Source of the DNA: Anaspis maculata
Taxonomy: Eukaryota > Arthropoda > Insecta > Coleoptera > Scraptiidae
Length of the DNA: 64,000 nt
Direction: 5' to 3'
NCBI GenBank assembly: GCA_949128115.1
Contig: OX421963.1
Coordinates: 55,113,306 to 55,177,305, forward strand
Part shown: piece by piece, positions 10,695-21,278 of the stretch
How positions within the stretch are numbered: position 1 is the stretch's first letter
How the letters are laid out: each line of letters starts with the position of its first letter
Translations under genes and position numbers: made by a program
Notes under the pieces: model-generated
Told to the model about the DNA's origin: nothing
The model's input: only the letters and a program-made list of their open reading frames with translations
Database searches by the model: none

Positions 10695-10868
10695 CTTGGT
10701 ACAGTCGTGTCGGTCGGGAGATTTTGACCCCATCGATGCTTAGGTTTTCCGACAGGGGATAGATGGTAACAACACCTTCGCTGTTTTCGATATGGCAGTG
10801 CAAGGGTAGGACGCCGGTTCCTTGAACGGGAATGTCAACTCCAGAACCGCATCCCAAAGTCACTCGGC
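10695..10868 (-). CDS. PHLDB1: PHLDB1-like scaffold, exon 2 (FHA core)
   Basis: The 174-bp exon lies between acceptor TTTCTAG (ends 10869) and donor CAAG|GTGAGA. It enters with two bases and leaves with one, in phase with exons 1 and 3. Residues 51-107 are the FHA core: LPLHCHIEN, then GVVTIYPL, then IDGVKISRPTRLYQG. Order and sequence match the FHA domain of PHLDB1, where H-C-x-I-E-N and DG...PTRL.QG are strongly conserved. FHA domains generally bind phosphothreonine peptides; whether this one does is not shown here. Confidence 0.93.
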
Positions 10869-12650
10869 CTAGAAAGATAGAATAAAAAAAAACGATTGCA
10901 AAAATACGTTACGTAAATTTGGAATTTTATTAATCTATGCTAAAACTAAAGGTCACAACAGTCTCTCTTACCTTCCAAGTGCAAATTTTTTCATAGTCTA
11001 TTCAACGGTCAGGTGCTTATCTATAAAAAGAAATATTTCAACACATCGGCACCCATTAATTAATTTAGTTCCTTATGAATTTCTATGTTTCCTCCCTGCA
11101 ACTACTGACACAGACACCATGCATCAGGCATTAAAATAATTGCGCAATTAGCGCCGCCAGTCTATGTAAAAATCGAATGTGGATCTTTTAGTTCATGCAT
11201 CTGGATGCCCGTATGGGCGAACAAAAATAGAAACAAAATGATGTTATCGCAGGAAGCACCTCCATTCATTTCGGGTTTTGGATAAATAAATCTGTTAAGG
11301 CTAACTTTGTCCGTTTATTATGAAAAGCCGTCGGCTTCTGAATTGTTTGCCATCAACGTTCAACACACCACTTCACTTGCTCATCGATGAAATTTATAGA
11401 ACCTTGTGGTGCAATTGCCACAAGATATAAATCAATGATCACTCCTGAGCAGGTTTGAAATAAAGCTTGAAACGAAAACCGAAACACTTTATCTTGACAA
11501 CAGTGAATTCGTAATTGTTGCAATATCAATGCCTCGACTATTGAAAAAAAAAACGAGATGCTCCCAATAAAAGAGGTTATCTCAAATGGTTCGTGCAGGA
11601 GCAGTTGAGGCTGCCAAGAATCATTTGTTCATTATTTAGTGATATGTAATTGAGGCTAATACGTTTAGTGTCATCAATGTGTTACGAAATACTCTTATGT
11701 AATTGGGAAATTGGGTCTTCTAGATTAATTTATTTGGAAATGCGATTACCTACCAAAATACTAGTTTTGGAGTTTTGAATCAAATTTTTGATACTAATTG
11801 AGAACTGAGGCAGTGTCAGAACGATAGGGTGGAAGTGTTCCCGCGGTCATTTGGAAGAAATAAGAAACAATAAGAACAACGACATATAAGATATGTGTTC
11901 CTTCAGTAAATACCTATCACTTGAAAGTTCCACAAAATATTTTTCGAGTTTGGCGACACTTTTTTTTACGAGAATTAAACAATGACAAGTACAGTCAACA
12001 AACTCGCTCAGATAATAGATTTTTGTTTACTCCTGTTACATGTTAGAAAATGAACACCTTTTGAAATGCCTCGTATCGCAGACACATCCATATCAATACA
12101 AACACAGCGTCTTCTCTCCCGTTATCACACTGCCATCTTCATTTCAGATCTTTCCTACGAAATACATAATAATTCAGCTGTGCAAGCGAAAATTCCTCGT
12201 TTCTTGCATTTTTCTTCCATGCCGTGCGAAACATATTTTTGTTCGTAAACTGCTCAGACCGATCTAACGCTTGCTCTAAATCATCAATAAAGGGTATTTT
12301 TGGAGGTAACACTACGAAGCGCTGTATAGTAAACGACACATTGTATTGCACATTGCACAAGATATTACAGCAAACTCAAATTCGGTCAAGTGTGAATAAC
12401 CTAAGATTGAATTGAATGATTGAGGGCCAAATTCAAAGACGCCACTCACCCTATACTAACACTCAAATCCTACCCGATTTATTACACAAAATAATAGTTC
12501 AGGTTAGAGTTAGAACCTCACTGTATTATCGTAAATCGAATGGGATTTGAGTGTGAGTGTAGGTAGGTGGGTAGCGTCTCCCAAGTTGGCCCTAATTATT
12601 CGTAGGTACTGATGAACCTAGAAATATTCGGATACTGTTTGTAGATATAC
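10869..12650 (-). other. PHLDB1-like intron 1
   Basis: About 1.8 kb, AT-rich. Apart from a GGGCC-ended hairpin (12424-12592) just inside the exon 1 donor, no gene, RNA or recognised repeat was seen in 10869-12420. Confidence 0.6.
12424..12592. mobile_element. Hairpin MITE with GGGCCAA ends
   Basis: The left arm (ggccaaattcaaagacgcc... ctaacactcaaatcctaccc) and its inverse at 12535-12592 form one long stem. The ends GGGCCAA / TTGGCCC resemble the other GGGCC-ended MITEs in the window. It lies 59 bp from the splice donor of exon 1. TSD not clear. Confidence 0.65.
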
Positions 12651-12800
12651 CTTGCGGGATTGGGTGAAGCGTAACAGAAGTGCTAAGTCTGTCACCTCCG
12701 ATGTTCACCAGGTGAGGAGTATCTGTTTGGAGTTTCAAAGCTCTGCCAGAGTTGTCTGTCGGTTCCGATTGAGCCCCAGAATCTGTCATACCAGACATTA
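12651..12800 (-). CDS. PHLDB1: PHLDB1-like scaffold, exon 1 (N-terminus and start of FHA)
   Basis: First coding exon of a PHLDB/LL5-family protein. Members are cortical scaffolds: they bind phosphoinositides through a C-terminal PH domain and in vertebrates help anchor microtubule plus ends and adhesion complexes. The exon has an acceptor TTTCAG (ends 12801) and a donor CAAG|GTATAT. The chosen start ATG is at 12798, two bases inside the exon. This implies an upstream untranslated exon not identified here; a coding upstream exon is also possible. Residues 21-49 contain LKLQTDTPHLVNIGGDRLST and then HPIPQ, the characteristic PHLDB segment leading into the FHA. From this ATG the four exons give 434 codons in frame, with three phase-matched junctions. 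Confidence 0.88.
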
Positions 12801-14457
12801 CTGAAACAGAAAAAAAACTAAAGATAAAAATGATCAACGCTTGAAACACACTAAACTACTGCCTCTCGGGGACTTCCACAGATACATCTCGTTCTCATGC
12901 AATAAAACTAACCATAACCAGAACATCTGCTAAACTTTTATCGCTATTGTTGAAAGCGCGCAAGATTGAAAGCTTTGAGCTTTGAACTTTTTACTATACG
13001 CATTGCTGCTTCTGTTACTCTTTATCATTGCATTGTGTTTTCGTAATGATGGTGGCGATAAGTTTTCACTATGCCACAGTCAACTCTAACTGGAGATAAT
13101 TTAAATTATTAATACAAACAGCGTCTGGATTACATCATCGTTTAAGAGTGTCATCTGTTTGCATGTTCTTTTATGCCGCTACATTTAAAACATGGCGTTA
13201 CTACTAAACAAACACACCAAACCGAAAGCTAAAAATAAGCCAAATTTAGAATTAGGGTTACCAACACACTGCAATTACTCCCTTTTTCGTCACCTTTGCC
13301 CTACCGTTCAAGACATTTTCCAACATTTCAAATGCATGTGGTGTGGCGTTTGATTATTGTTGAAAAACAGGAAGCAGGAGCGGGAGAGTAGGTACGTAGC
13401 GAGTGAAATAGAGCAATGTCCCTTTTCGATGCAATTCTGACTAAAATTATCGTTGAAAGTTACGGAGAAATAATTATGGTTTTATTGTATCAATTTAAAA
13501 AGGGTCGAGTAATAAAATCTATGTTGCAAGTTGCAATTTAGAATCAAAACAAATTTCAGTTTCAGCACACGTCTCAATAATTACAAGGTTTTTTTGATGG
13601 GTTTTAGGAATAATAATTTAGTCGTTTATTTGTCACTGCGGCGTTTCGACCATAATTCTGGGCTTCCCCGGGCAATGTGACAATTGAAAAGGAACCGTAT
13701 AATTCTCAAAGTTACTAAGAAGTGAGAACTTACTAGGAGATTTTTTTGCGATTCTCAAAATGGCGTCAAAAGGCGAGCGTGTGTCTTGTTTGGTAACTTT
13801 CATTATTCTACCTCTTTCGGTTCATAAATTGTCATTTTTTTATCTCTCTACCCTTCTATTCTCTAATTTCTTATCTCTTTTTACCCTTCGCCAAGATCAC
13901 TTTGGTACCAACCAGCAACCACTATATAATCTAGCATCAAGTTGCACACATAACACCATTAACAAGCCCACTTCATCCTTTAGATGTAATCACTTCTTGA
14001 AAGAGGCATTTCGACGCTTCCTATAGCATAAATCGAACAATATTGTTTGTTTATTTTGATTTAATCATAATGCCTTGTTGGGAAAGTTTATGATGTCCAC
14101 TTAGCAGGAATTGATAGCTTGCTGGTGAATAAACATGCATTCTCATAAATTTTAACATTGCATTGTTTAGTTTGATTTTAAATCACGACTGTTACGTACT
14201 GGCTACTGGCTGTCAAAGGTTGGCAGAGCTAGACAAGATTTCAGTTCAGTCTGTTTATTTTATTTTTCTGACATGTGCTATCACAGTGCCCATGTCAATG
14301 TCAGCTGAAAAACACCGCAGAACACCCAAAAATACGACTTGTTCTTCCCCCCCCCTGAAAATTGACAACGGCTTACATTTTTTGTATTTTCTTAGGTATG
14401 TAAAACCTACTTCGTTTTTTCTACCGGAAAAGCTTCAGAAATCTTCAATAATTTTCA
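12801..14457. other. Upstream of PHLDB1-like exon 1, no gene recognised
   Basis: AT-rich sequence that should contain the promoter or 5' untranslated exons of the minus-strand gene. No convincing TATA box, coding exon or repeat was identified. Confidence 0.4.
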
Positions 14458-14664
14458 AGGTGCGGCGACTCCAGCTGTCAACAAAGTCAATTCTTTGTTG
14501 ATGCAAAGCTAGAAAAATACACATAATAAGTAACGCTGAATCTAGATAAATTCAAGACACTTCATAAACTCCACAAAGAGAAAAAGAAAAACATGTCATT
14601 TTTTAAGTCGTTCATCAACAAAGAATCGACATTTTTTGACAGTGCTGAGGGAGTCGCCGCCTAA
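14458..14664. repeat. Foldback MITE AGGTGCGGCGACTCC / GGAGTCGCCGCCTAAATACCT
   Basis: The ends pair through gcggcgactcc, and the inner arms through caaagaattgac/gtcaattctttg-type blocks (tcaattctttgttgatg and catcaacaaagaatcgac). About 207 bp, non-coding. Confidence 0.65.
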
Positions 14665-15436
14665 ATACCTTTTTCAGGGTGTAACGAAATTTGACCCATC
14701 GAAGAGCAAAAGGAGGTTCGAAAACACGTTGTTTGTTTTGTTTCATGTTAATTTAAATAAATTCAGCACTAACTGGAGCGCATAGGTCGAAAGATTGAAG
14801 CCGTTTGATGGATCATCCAGCCGTTACTTCACCATGAAAAGTCGAGCGGAACGTCAACTTGAAAAATGCAAAAATATAACGACAAAATGTTTATGTATCA
14901 ATATGACATTAAACATCAAAAGTCAGGGACACCAACTAAACTCGAATTTTTCATGGCAAGCTGTGGTTTTTTTCAAGCTTGAAGCGGATTATAGAAGGCA
15001 TTCCAGGCATAATGCCACAAATAGATGGAACGCAGTAAATTCAACGTATAAAAAAAATTAGTTTCCCTGATTTTGACGTCGCCATTAAACAGAAAAACGG
15101 TCACAAGCCATCTTTTTTGTAAGATATACTCAGGTAACACACAGGTAATATCTAGTAGTACATATTTCCCAGATAAACGGTTGTTTCAACGAATTGTTCG
15201 GGTAAAATTTGGTTACTTGCAGATAATACCACAAAATTATGTTGAAATTCATTATCATCAGCGAGTCGATCACTTTTCTGATAGCTTTTAAAGCTCGTAC
15301 TGAAGTCAACCGGGTGGCTTTTAACATGCATCTGGTAATATTTACCAGATACATAGCCATATCTGACTAGGTTACGTTCACAATTTAAAATGATAGAAAG
15401 ATTAGAAAAGAATTTGAATTTTATTGGAAAATCTAT
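14665..15436. other. No gene recognised
   Basis: No coding, RNA or clear repeat boundaries seen. Contains loosely inverted segments around gtaatatct/ggtaatattt (15140 and 15335). Confidence 0.35.
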
Positions 15437-15550
15437 AGTACGTTCAACCCGTGATTCTACTGAGCTATGATTTCCCGAGTTGCTCCTTCTCAAGGGCGTC
15501 GCTTGGTAAGAATCTCAGCTAACTAGAATCACACTAGGGTTGAACGTACT
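15437..15550. mobile_element. Small MITE AGTACGTTCAACCC ... GGGTTGAACGTACT
   Basis: 14-bp exact terminal inverted repeats. The next bases also partly pair (gtgattctac/ctagaatcac). 114 bp, non-coding. Confidence 0.7.
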
Positions 15551-15554
15551 TTGG

Positions 15555-16045
15555 TATAGTCTGTACACCGATAGAACGGACTTTTTTGAATTTCAGTGAT
15601 GTAACCTATAGCAAACAAAAGCACCAAAGAATGTAACAACATAGGCGCATTTGAAACTAATATTAGTTTTGTTCGGTTGGTAGTCTTACCCGGGCAAATT
15701 ATTCCTACGCCAAGCCAATGGCATTACATTCAGCGAGTTTGACACTCACGTACGATTTCTAACCTCCATTTTTCTATGATGTTTGTTATTTTCATTCAAC
15801 TTTTTTAGTCGGCTCGGCTGTTGTGAGTGTTGTGTAATAAAATCAGCTTCATTCAAAAACATTATTTTCTCATTTATTAAAATTGGTATTAAACTGGTGT
15901 CATTTAAAATTACCATAGCACTTAGCTGTGATTAGCGGAAATAAGCACCTCTTTCTAACTGAAATTTTAAATTTCGCGGGTAACGCTCGGGACTACTTTT
16001 CAAGCGGAGGAATCTGGTGGTCCTTTCTATCAGTGTATAGAGTAT
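15555..16045. mobile_element. MITE with TATAGTCTGTACACCGATAGAAC ends
   Basis: 15555-15581 and 16020-16045 are inverted with a few mismatches (atagtctgtacaccgatagaac / ctttctatcagtgtatagagtat). About 490 bp, no ORF. Its right end abuts the target duplication of the solo LTR that follows. Confidence 0.6.
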
Positions 16046-17418
16046 AATATTGTTACGAGTGGCGATTCTTTCGTGCATCGAGAGTACACGCGGTTCTTCT
16101 AGGCCGTTCGAACACAGTGTTACGATTTGCGAAGCTCTCTACACTAGTGCATTCGAGAAAAACATACGCGTAGGCAGGGCCGTTCCTAGGGGTTTGAGCG
16201 CCCGTGTGCAAAGCTTCTAGTCTGCCCCCCCCCCCATCCCCATTCTATAATCGATCAAAAAGATAAAAGAATTCAGATTCAGAATTAATGTCACTGTTCT
16301 ATTTTCTATTTTTTCACACAAGTAATATATCTGTATCACACTACACAATTATTTCGTGTACAATTTATTGGACAATCTGCCAAAATAGTGTCAAAAAACA
16401 ATGAACTTGATTGTTCAACTGACAGATTGTTCAAGAAATTGTACAAGAAATTGTGCAGTGTAATACAGCTTCAACAAACATGAATTTTACAAAAAATAAC
16501 AATAATATCCAGGATATCAATGAATCTTGGGTTTTCAAATACATTTCTGCATTTTTGCTGAGAACTTTTCATCATCTTTCAGGGATCACAAGTAGATCTA
16601 GACCTATTCGCATTCGTTAGCGAAGAACGTTCGCGAAACTTTCGGTGACTTAGCCATTCGACACGGAAGGTTCCATTCGAACCGAAAACCAAATGAACGT
16701 TCGCGTGCTCCTATTGGGATTGGACCACTTCTTTGCATTCTGTTTATTTTCCTCATCTGGGGCGGGGCTGGTTGCCATAGTTACCGTGGTCCGTGATTGT
16801 CTTTGTCTTGTGATACGGTCGAGGATACGGTTTTCTACGACTAAAGCTTGTTTATAGTCGATGCAAGCGCCGGATACGGAACCGCATACGGTTACGCAAA
16901 CGGTATAGCGTAAGCAAAACCGATAGTTTATGGTGAACGCTTCCATAGACGCACGCCTGCGTCGTAGGAGAAGGAATCATAGGGGATTTGTTTGCCTGAG
17001 TGTGCCGCTCCACTTCATATTGACATTGTTGTTCACTTAGCCATCCAAAGTCAAATTCTGATTGGTGGAAACCAAAATCTTTTACATATCCGCAACGCAA
17101 GAATTGAATGTTGACTAACTCCTTGCGTATATGGGATACGGTTGCAAGTATTGGGGAGTTTGCGGGAATACGTCCGTACGACGCAACGTAACTTTCAACG
17201 TGAAAATAGACGAGTTTGTTATTTGGAATTCCTTAGTTCAGGGGAATTTCCACGTTCTGAGCTGCGTTGCGTCATACGTTGCGTGAAATCGCAAACTTTC
17301 TATTGCGTTCAGTATATAAACGATTGCGGCGTTTTCAGTTTGTCGAAGTATAGCCTTGTGCTTGCGTAACCGTATGCGGCTTCGTTTCCACCAATCAAAA
17401 TTTAAGTTTGGATGGCTA

Positions 17419-17903
17419 ACCGTGGGTTCCACATAACAGATAATACGAGATTAGTTGATTCGCGATTTTTATTTGTCAATTTGTAGCTGACTGATCAATG
17501 GAAATGCTGGTTTATCCCTCAATAATGAAAAGATGATGGGCCGTATTCATACCTCGCTTTTAAGCTAAAAGCGCTATTAGAGCGATGCGCATTTAGGGGC
17601 ATTTCTCATATTTCAGTGTTCAAAAATACATTATTGCGATTGGGAGCGATTGTATGTACTCAATTGCAATTAATTTGCGAGTTAATTTGTATTTTTGAAC
17701 ACTAAAATATGAGAAATGCCCCTAAATGCGCATCGCACTAAAAGCGCTTTTAGCTTAAAAGTGGGATATGAATACGGGCCGATGGGTCTAGTACAGATTT
17801 CAGGCATTTTTTGTTGGTAATCCCCTAGCATTTAGCAGAAGAATGTTCAGTTAATCTGCAATCAGCCTTGATCGCTGATCATCTTTTTTGTGGAACTGAC
17901 GGT
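17419..17903. mobile_element. ACCGTGGGTTCCACA MITE, copy A, split by another MITE
   Basis: The ends ACCGTGGGTTCCACA / TTGTGGAACTGACGGT are inverted repeats. The same element occurs unsplit at 20792-21031 and 21041-21278. Copy A is longer because of the 243-bp insertion at 17538-17780. It lies in the right arm of the foldback. Confidence 0.8.
17538..17780. mobile_element. GGGCCGTATTCAT MITE with GAT duplication
   Basis: Starts GGGCCGTATTCATACC and ends GATATGAATACGGGCC. The arms pair over most of the length (gaaatgcccctaaatgcgcatcg with its inverse). GAT precedes and follows it (17535-17537, 17781-17783). Copies B and C of the host MITE read AAGATGATGGGTCTAG without it, so the empty site is in the same window. 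It has the same terminus and 3-bp duplication as the MITE at 4135-4263. Confidence 0.9.
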
Positions 17904-18014
17904 CAGCGAACAACAATGTCAATGTGGAGTGGAGCGGCACACTCAGGCAAACAAATCACCTATGATTCCTTTTCCTACGACGCAGGCGTGCGTCTATATG
18001 GAAGCGTTCACAAT

Positions 18015-18140
18015 AGGTCTGTTCCATCAGGAGTCCCTGCACGAGTCAGCATGCGCATTACGATTTTGGCGTTCCATAAATCGTAATGCGCAGGCTGCTG
18101 ACGTCCACGGACAGTCAGGGACTCCCGATGGAACAGACCT
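18015..18140. mobile_element. Hairpin MITE AGGTCTGTTCCATC
   Basis: The arms AGGTCTGTTCCATCAGGAGT and its inverse end AGACCT at 18140. The inner stem gcgcattacgatttt/aaatcgtaatgcgc also pairs. 126 bp, inserted into the right arm of the foldback near TATAAACTAG. Confidence 0.75.
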
Positions 18141-18560
18141 TATAAACTAGCGGTTTTGCTTACGCTACCGTTTGCGTGACCGTATGCAGTTCCGTATCCG
18201 CTTGCGTCGACTATAAACTAAGCTCAACAGCGGAAAATTTCTTCATATTGGTATAATTGGTTTTCACATCGGGCGCTAGCGGATGTGAAGCGCCCTTTTT
18301 GATTTTTTTTATTCGGTTGAATTTTTGCGCCCCTGGCATAGTGCGCCCGCGTGCGTCGCACGCCGCACGCCTTGAACGCCCCGTTAAGGTGCGTTCAGTC
18401 AGCTTATTTAGCCGCAAGTTTTAATTTTAGTCGCAAGTGCAGCGACGCCCATTGGCTCTTTAGGCAGCAGTCACACTGAGCCACCCACCACCACCCACTA
18501 CCATCAACCAAAAATCAAACGCACGCAATGTAATGATGCTGGTCACACTGCAGCCACCTC

Positions 18561-18985
18561 TTACCACCGCCCAGTGACCACCGGTGGCCATGTGTTTGAA
18601 ATTTCCAAAGTGGTGGTCAGTGGTCGGTGGTTAACAATGCGCATCTTGATGCGCATGCAGAACAAACATTTTGTGCATACGTACAACATACAATGTGTAT
18701 GTCCCAAAGAGAACAAGGGTTTCACTTTTGTCACTAACAAATTGTAACATTTCTTGTTCATACGGTAATAACTGTAAAATTGTTCTTCATCATCAACAAG
18801 CTGCGGCACTAATTGATGAAATTCTCCTAGTTGTTCTCTATCGAGAAACATTTGACGCACCCATATGTTCCGGCGTTTTTTACGGATTTTTTTCGAAATG
18901 TAGTATAAAGCTACAACTTCATCGATATCTGAGTCATCAGACGAAATCATTGCAATCAGAGAACTTGTCAATCTTGTCATGAGCT
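18561..18985 (-). pseudogene. PIF/Harbinger transposase N-terminal stub
   Basis: The frame reads IRKKRRNIWVRQMF, then REQLGEFHQLVPQL, then YSYYRMNKKCYNLLVTKVKP. This is the well-conserved N-terminal part of insect Harbinger transposases (RxRxxWVHP...R...GEFxxLxxEL...F..YFRMS...F..LL..V.P). The catalytic DDE domain is missing; coding sense is lost after KPLF. The open frame extends upstream to 19091, but those ~36 residues come from an inserted MITE. The likely original start is the Met of MTRLTSS close to the MITE edge. Confidence 0.8.
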
Positions 18986-19126
18986 GGGCCGCTATTCTTG
19001 AATCGTGTGAGAAAAGTCCCTGGGAGTATGAAATACATTCCGCAGTACACTGATGTAGCGAATGTTGCCTAAAATCGTGGTTTTTAGGCAACTTTCGCTA
19101 CAGAATTGTAGTACGGATTATATAAA
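18986..19126. mobile_element. GGGCCGCTATTCTTGAATC MITE, truncated copy
   Basis: Matches the inverse of the full copy at 51997-52177 from GGGCCGCTATTCTTGAATCG through ...gtagtacggattatataaa, then stops. It contains the inner hairpin gttgcctaaaatcgtggtttttaggcaac. It lies at the 5' side of the Harbinger coding remnant. Confidence 0.82.
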
Positions 19127-19640
19127 ACAGGATTATGTCAAATTCAGGAGGGAGACACGGTGGTTACCGGTGGACGATGGACGGTGGCTCAGTGAGACCA
19201 GGGCGGATTATTTTGCTTGGTGGTAGTGGGTGGTGGTGGGTGGTAGTGGGTGGTGATGGCTCCAGTGTGACTGCTGCCTTATGAACCAGCCAATAAGTGA
19301 TGCAGCGCTTACGGCTAAAATTAAAATTGCGGCTAAATAAGCTGACTGAACGCATCTTTAGGAACGGCCCTGCGCGTAGGCATGCACCGTTAGAAATAAC
19401 ATGGGAATATCAATGATCGAGTAAGACGCAGCAGCCCAATTGGCGGAGGCGCCGCTCCAGAATACGCTGGTAATGCACGCAAAAAGTGTTTGACTGTTCC
19501 AGGGTCACCGCGAATGTGTAGCGGCCAGAGATTTGCCAGAGAGCCGATTAAAAGTTCCAGAATTACAGTCGTAGTAAACAGCGTGGAAACTTTAACTTGT
19601 TCAAATTCAGTCATTCAATAACCAAAGCCATTTTACCACA

Positions 19641-20158
19641 AACCTCGGACACGTCGATTTTTGAATTTGGAATGCCGCATTTTGATACCAATTACGTGAC
19701 CTTGACAATGCCAGGGGCGGTGCAAGGGATAGAAGCCCAATTTTTTTAAAATACAATGGGAGTCAAAAAATGCCATTTTTATCTTCGTTTGACTCTCTAT
19801 CTAACCTAAAAAAAACAATTGAAATCCTACCTCACAAAAAATATTGCGGCGTTCAAAAGGTCTGTGTTCCTATTTTTATGAAATCTGAAGCAAGTACTAC
19901 CTATTAAGCCATTTCAGCTTTCAACACACTAATCAAATAACGTGACCTATTGACCTTTACAACACCAAGGGCGGCGAAAGGGGAAGAAAATGCCATCTTA
20001 ATGATAGAAACCGTGATACTGACTTTTGAACGCCGCCATTTTTTTTTTGTGATGCATGATCTCAGTTGTTTTTATAGGTTAGATAGATAGAGAATCAAAT
20101 AAAGATGAAAATGACATTTTTTGGCATTTTAAATTCAAAGATCGACGTGTCCGAGGTT
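19641..20158. mobile_element. Foldback MITE AACCTCGGACACGTCGAT
   Basis: Ends AACCTCGGACACGTCGATTT and its inverse are exact over about 18 bp. The inner arms also pair with interruptions (tttatcttcgtttgactctctatctaacc region and its inverse near 20075). 518 bp, non-coding, inside the solo LTR. Confidence 0.78.
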
Positions 20159-20361
20159 TTCGGTGAAATGTTTTTGGTTTGAACTGAATTTGAACAGGTT
20201 GAAGTTTCCATCCTGTATAAGCACCGATGGGCCGACCAACAGAGCAGTTTTTAATTCAGAGAGATAACAGCTAGTATAGTAATCGACGATATACACTAGA
20301 GATGGAGAAGTTCCAGTCATTTCAAAAGACCGGCGGATACCGGAACCGGAACCGAATCTTA

Positions 20362-20500
20362 TAGCGTTTTAGAGTCGCTAGAGCCGAGCCGGTTCGGCTC
20401 TAAAATCAGGGGATTTGGTTGGTTCTCGAAAATCCCTGGCAAATCAGCGATAGCGATTTTAGAGCCGAATGGGCTCGGCTCTGGTGACTCGAAATCGCTA
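20362..20500. mobile_element. TAGCGTTTTAGAGTCGC MITE, TTA duplication
   Basis: Starts TAGCGTTTTAGAG and ends CTCGAAATCGCTA, with TTA at 20359-20361 and 20501-20503. The ~46-bp arms include gagccgagccggttcggctc. A second copy with better-matched arms is at 45778-45920. TTA duplication suggests Harbinger ancestry. Confidence 0.82.
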
Positions 20501-20791
20501 TTAGTGACGATTTGACGTCCGATATCTGAACGGACGGATCGCCGGATTTTGGGTGAAATTTCGCACAGGTTTCTTACACACGAATGACAGATTAGCGACA
20601 AGTTTATGAAAAATATGTAGCTATTATAGCACTACTATTTGAAATCAAAGACAACATTTTGAAAAATTAAAATAATGGAATTCAACTGTTTAGTGTGTAG
20701 TGTATTTATTGCAATGAAATGTATGAAAACCAGTGGTGCTCTCTCCCTCTAAATCACTTTGTTTATTTGTGCTTTTCGACTTCTCAGAGTA

Positions 20792-21031
20792 ACCGTGGGT
20801 TCCACAAAACATATAATACGAGATTAGTTGATTCGCGATTTTTTTTTTGTCAATTTGTAGCCGACTGATCAATGGAAATGCTGGTTTATTCCTCAATAAT
20901 GAAAAGATGATGGGTCTAGTACAGATTTCAGGCAGTTTTTGTTGGTAATCGCCTAGCGTTCAGCAGAAAAAAGTTCAGTTAATCTGCAATTAGTCTTGAT
21001 CGCTGATCATCTTTTTTGTGGAACTGACGGT
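20792..21031. mobile_element. ACCGTGGGTTCCACA MITE, copy B
   Basis: Intact 240-bp copy with ends ACCGTGGGTTCCACA / TGTGGAACTGACGGT. It shares ctgatcaatggaaatgctgg and gttcagttaatctgcaat with copies A and C, and has no insertion at AAGATGATGGG. Confidence 0.85.
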
Positions 21032-21040
21032 GAGTGAGTG

Positions 21041-21278
21041 ACCCTGGGTTCCACAAAAAAGATAATTCGAGATCAGTTGATTCGCGATTTTTGTTGTCAA
21101 TTTGTAGCTTACTGATCAATGGAAATGCTGGTTTATCTGTCAATAATGGGAAGATGATGGGTCTAGAACAGATTTCAGGCATTTTTTGAAGTTAATCACC
21201 TAGCATTTAGTAGAAAAAAGTTCAGTTAATCTGCAATCAGCCTTGATCGCTGATCATCTCTTTTGTGGAACTGACGGT
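21041..21278. mobile_element. ACCGTGGGTTCCACA MITE, copy C
   Basis: Starts ACCCTGGGTTCCACA only nine bases after copy B, in the same orientation. Its sequence differs from B at many sites, so this is two insertions or an old duplication rather than a recent tandem copy. Confidence 0.83.

Larger units (their letters stand above)
16846..18223. mobile_element. Large foldback element inside the hAT
   Basis: The arms 16846-17100 and (interrupted) 17352-18223 are inverted. They share gtttatagtcgatgcaagcg, cggtatagcgtaagcaaaacc and ggcacactcaggcaaacaaat. The right arm is broken by a MITE (17419-17903) and by a hairpin (18015-18140). The uninterrupted left arm gives an empty-site reference for both. 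Non-coding. Confidence 0.8.
18387..19357. mobile_element. Deleted PIF/Harbinger element with TTA duplication
   Basis: Ends AGGTGCGTTCAGTCAGCT and AGCTGACTGAACGCATCT are near-perfect inverted repeats that continue through ttatttagccgcaa. TTA is duplicated at 18384-18386 and 19358-19360. It retains part of a Harbinger transposase on the minus strand. The GGTGGTGGGTGG-rich subterminal stretches are inverted at both ends. It sits near the right end of the hAT. Confidence 0.88.
16175..19372. mobile_element. hAT element CAGGGCCGTTCCTA, 8-bp duplication, no transposase
   Basis: Terminal repeats are CAGGGCCGTTCCTA on the left and TAGGAACGGCCCTG on the right. CGCGTAGG is duplicated at 16167-16174 and 19373-19380. 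CAGGG-type ends and an 8-bp duplication are hallmarks of hAT transposons. No hAT transposase is visible. The interior is largely later insertions: a foldback (16846-18223) and a Harbinger stub (18387-19357). It sits inside the solo LTR. Confidence 0.88.
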
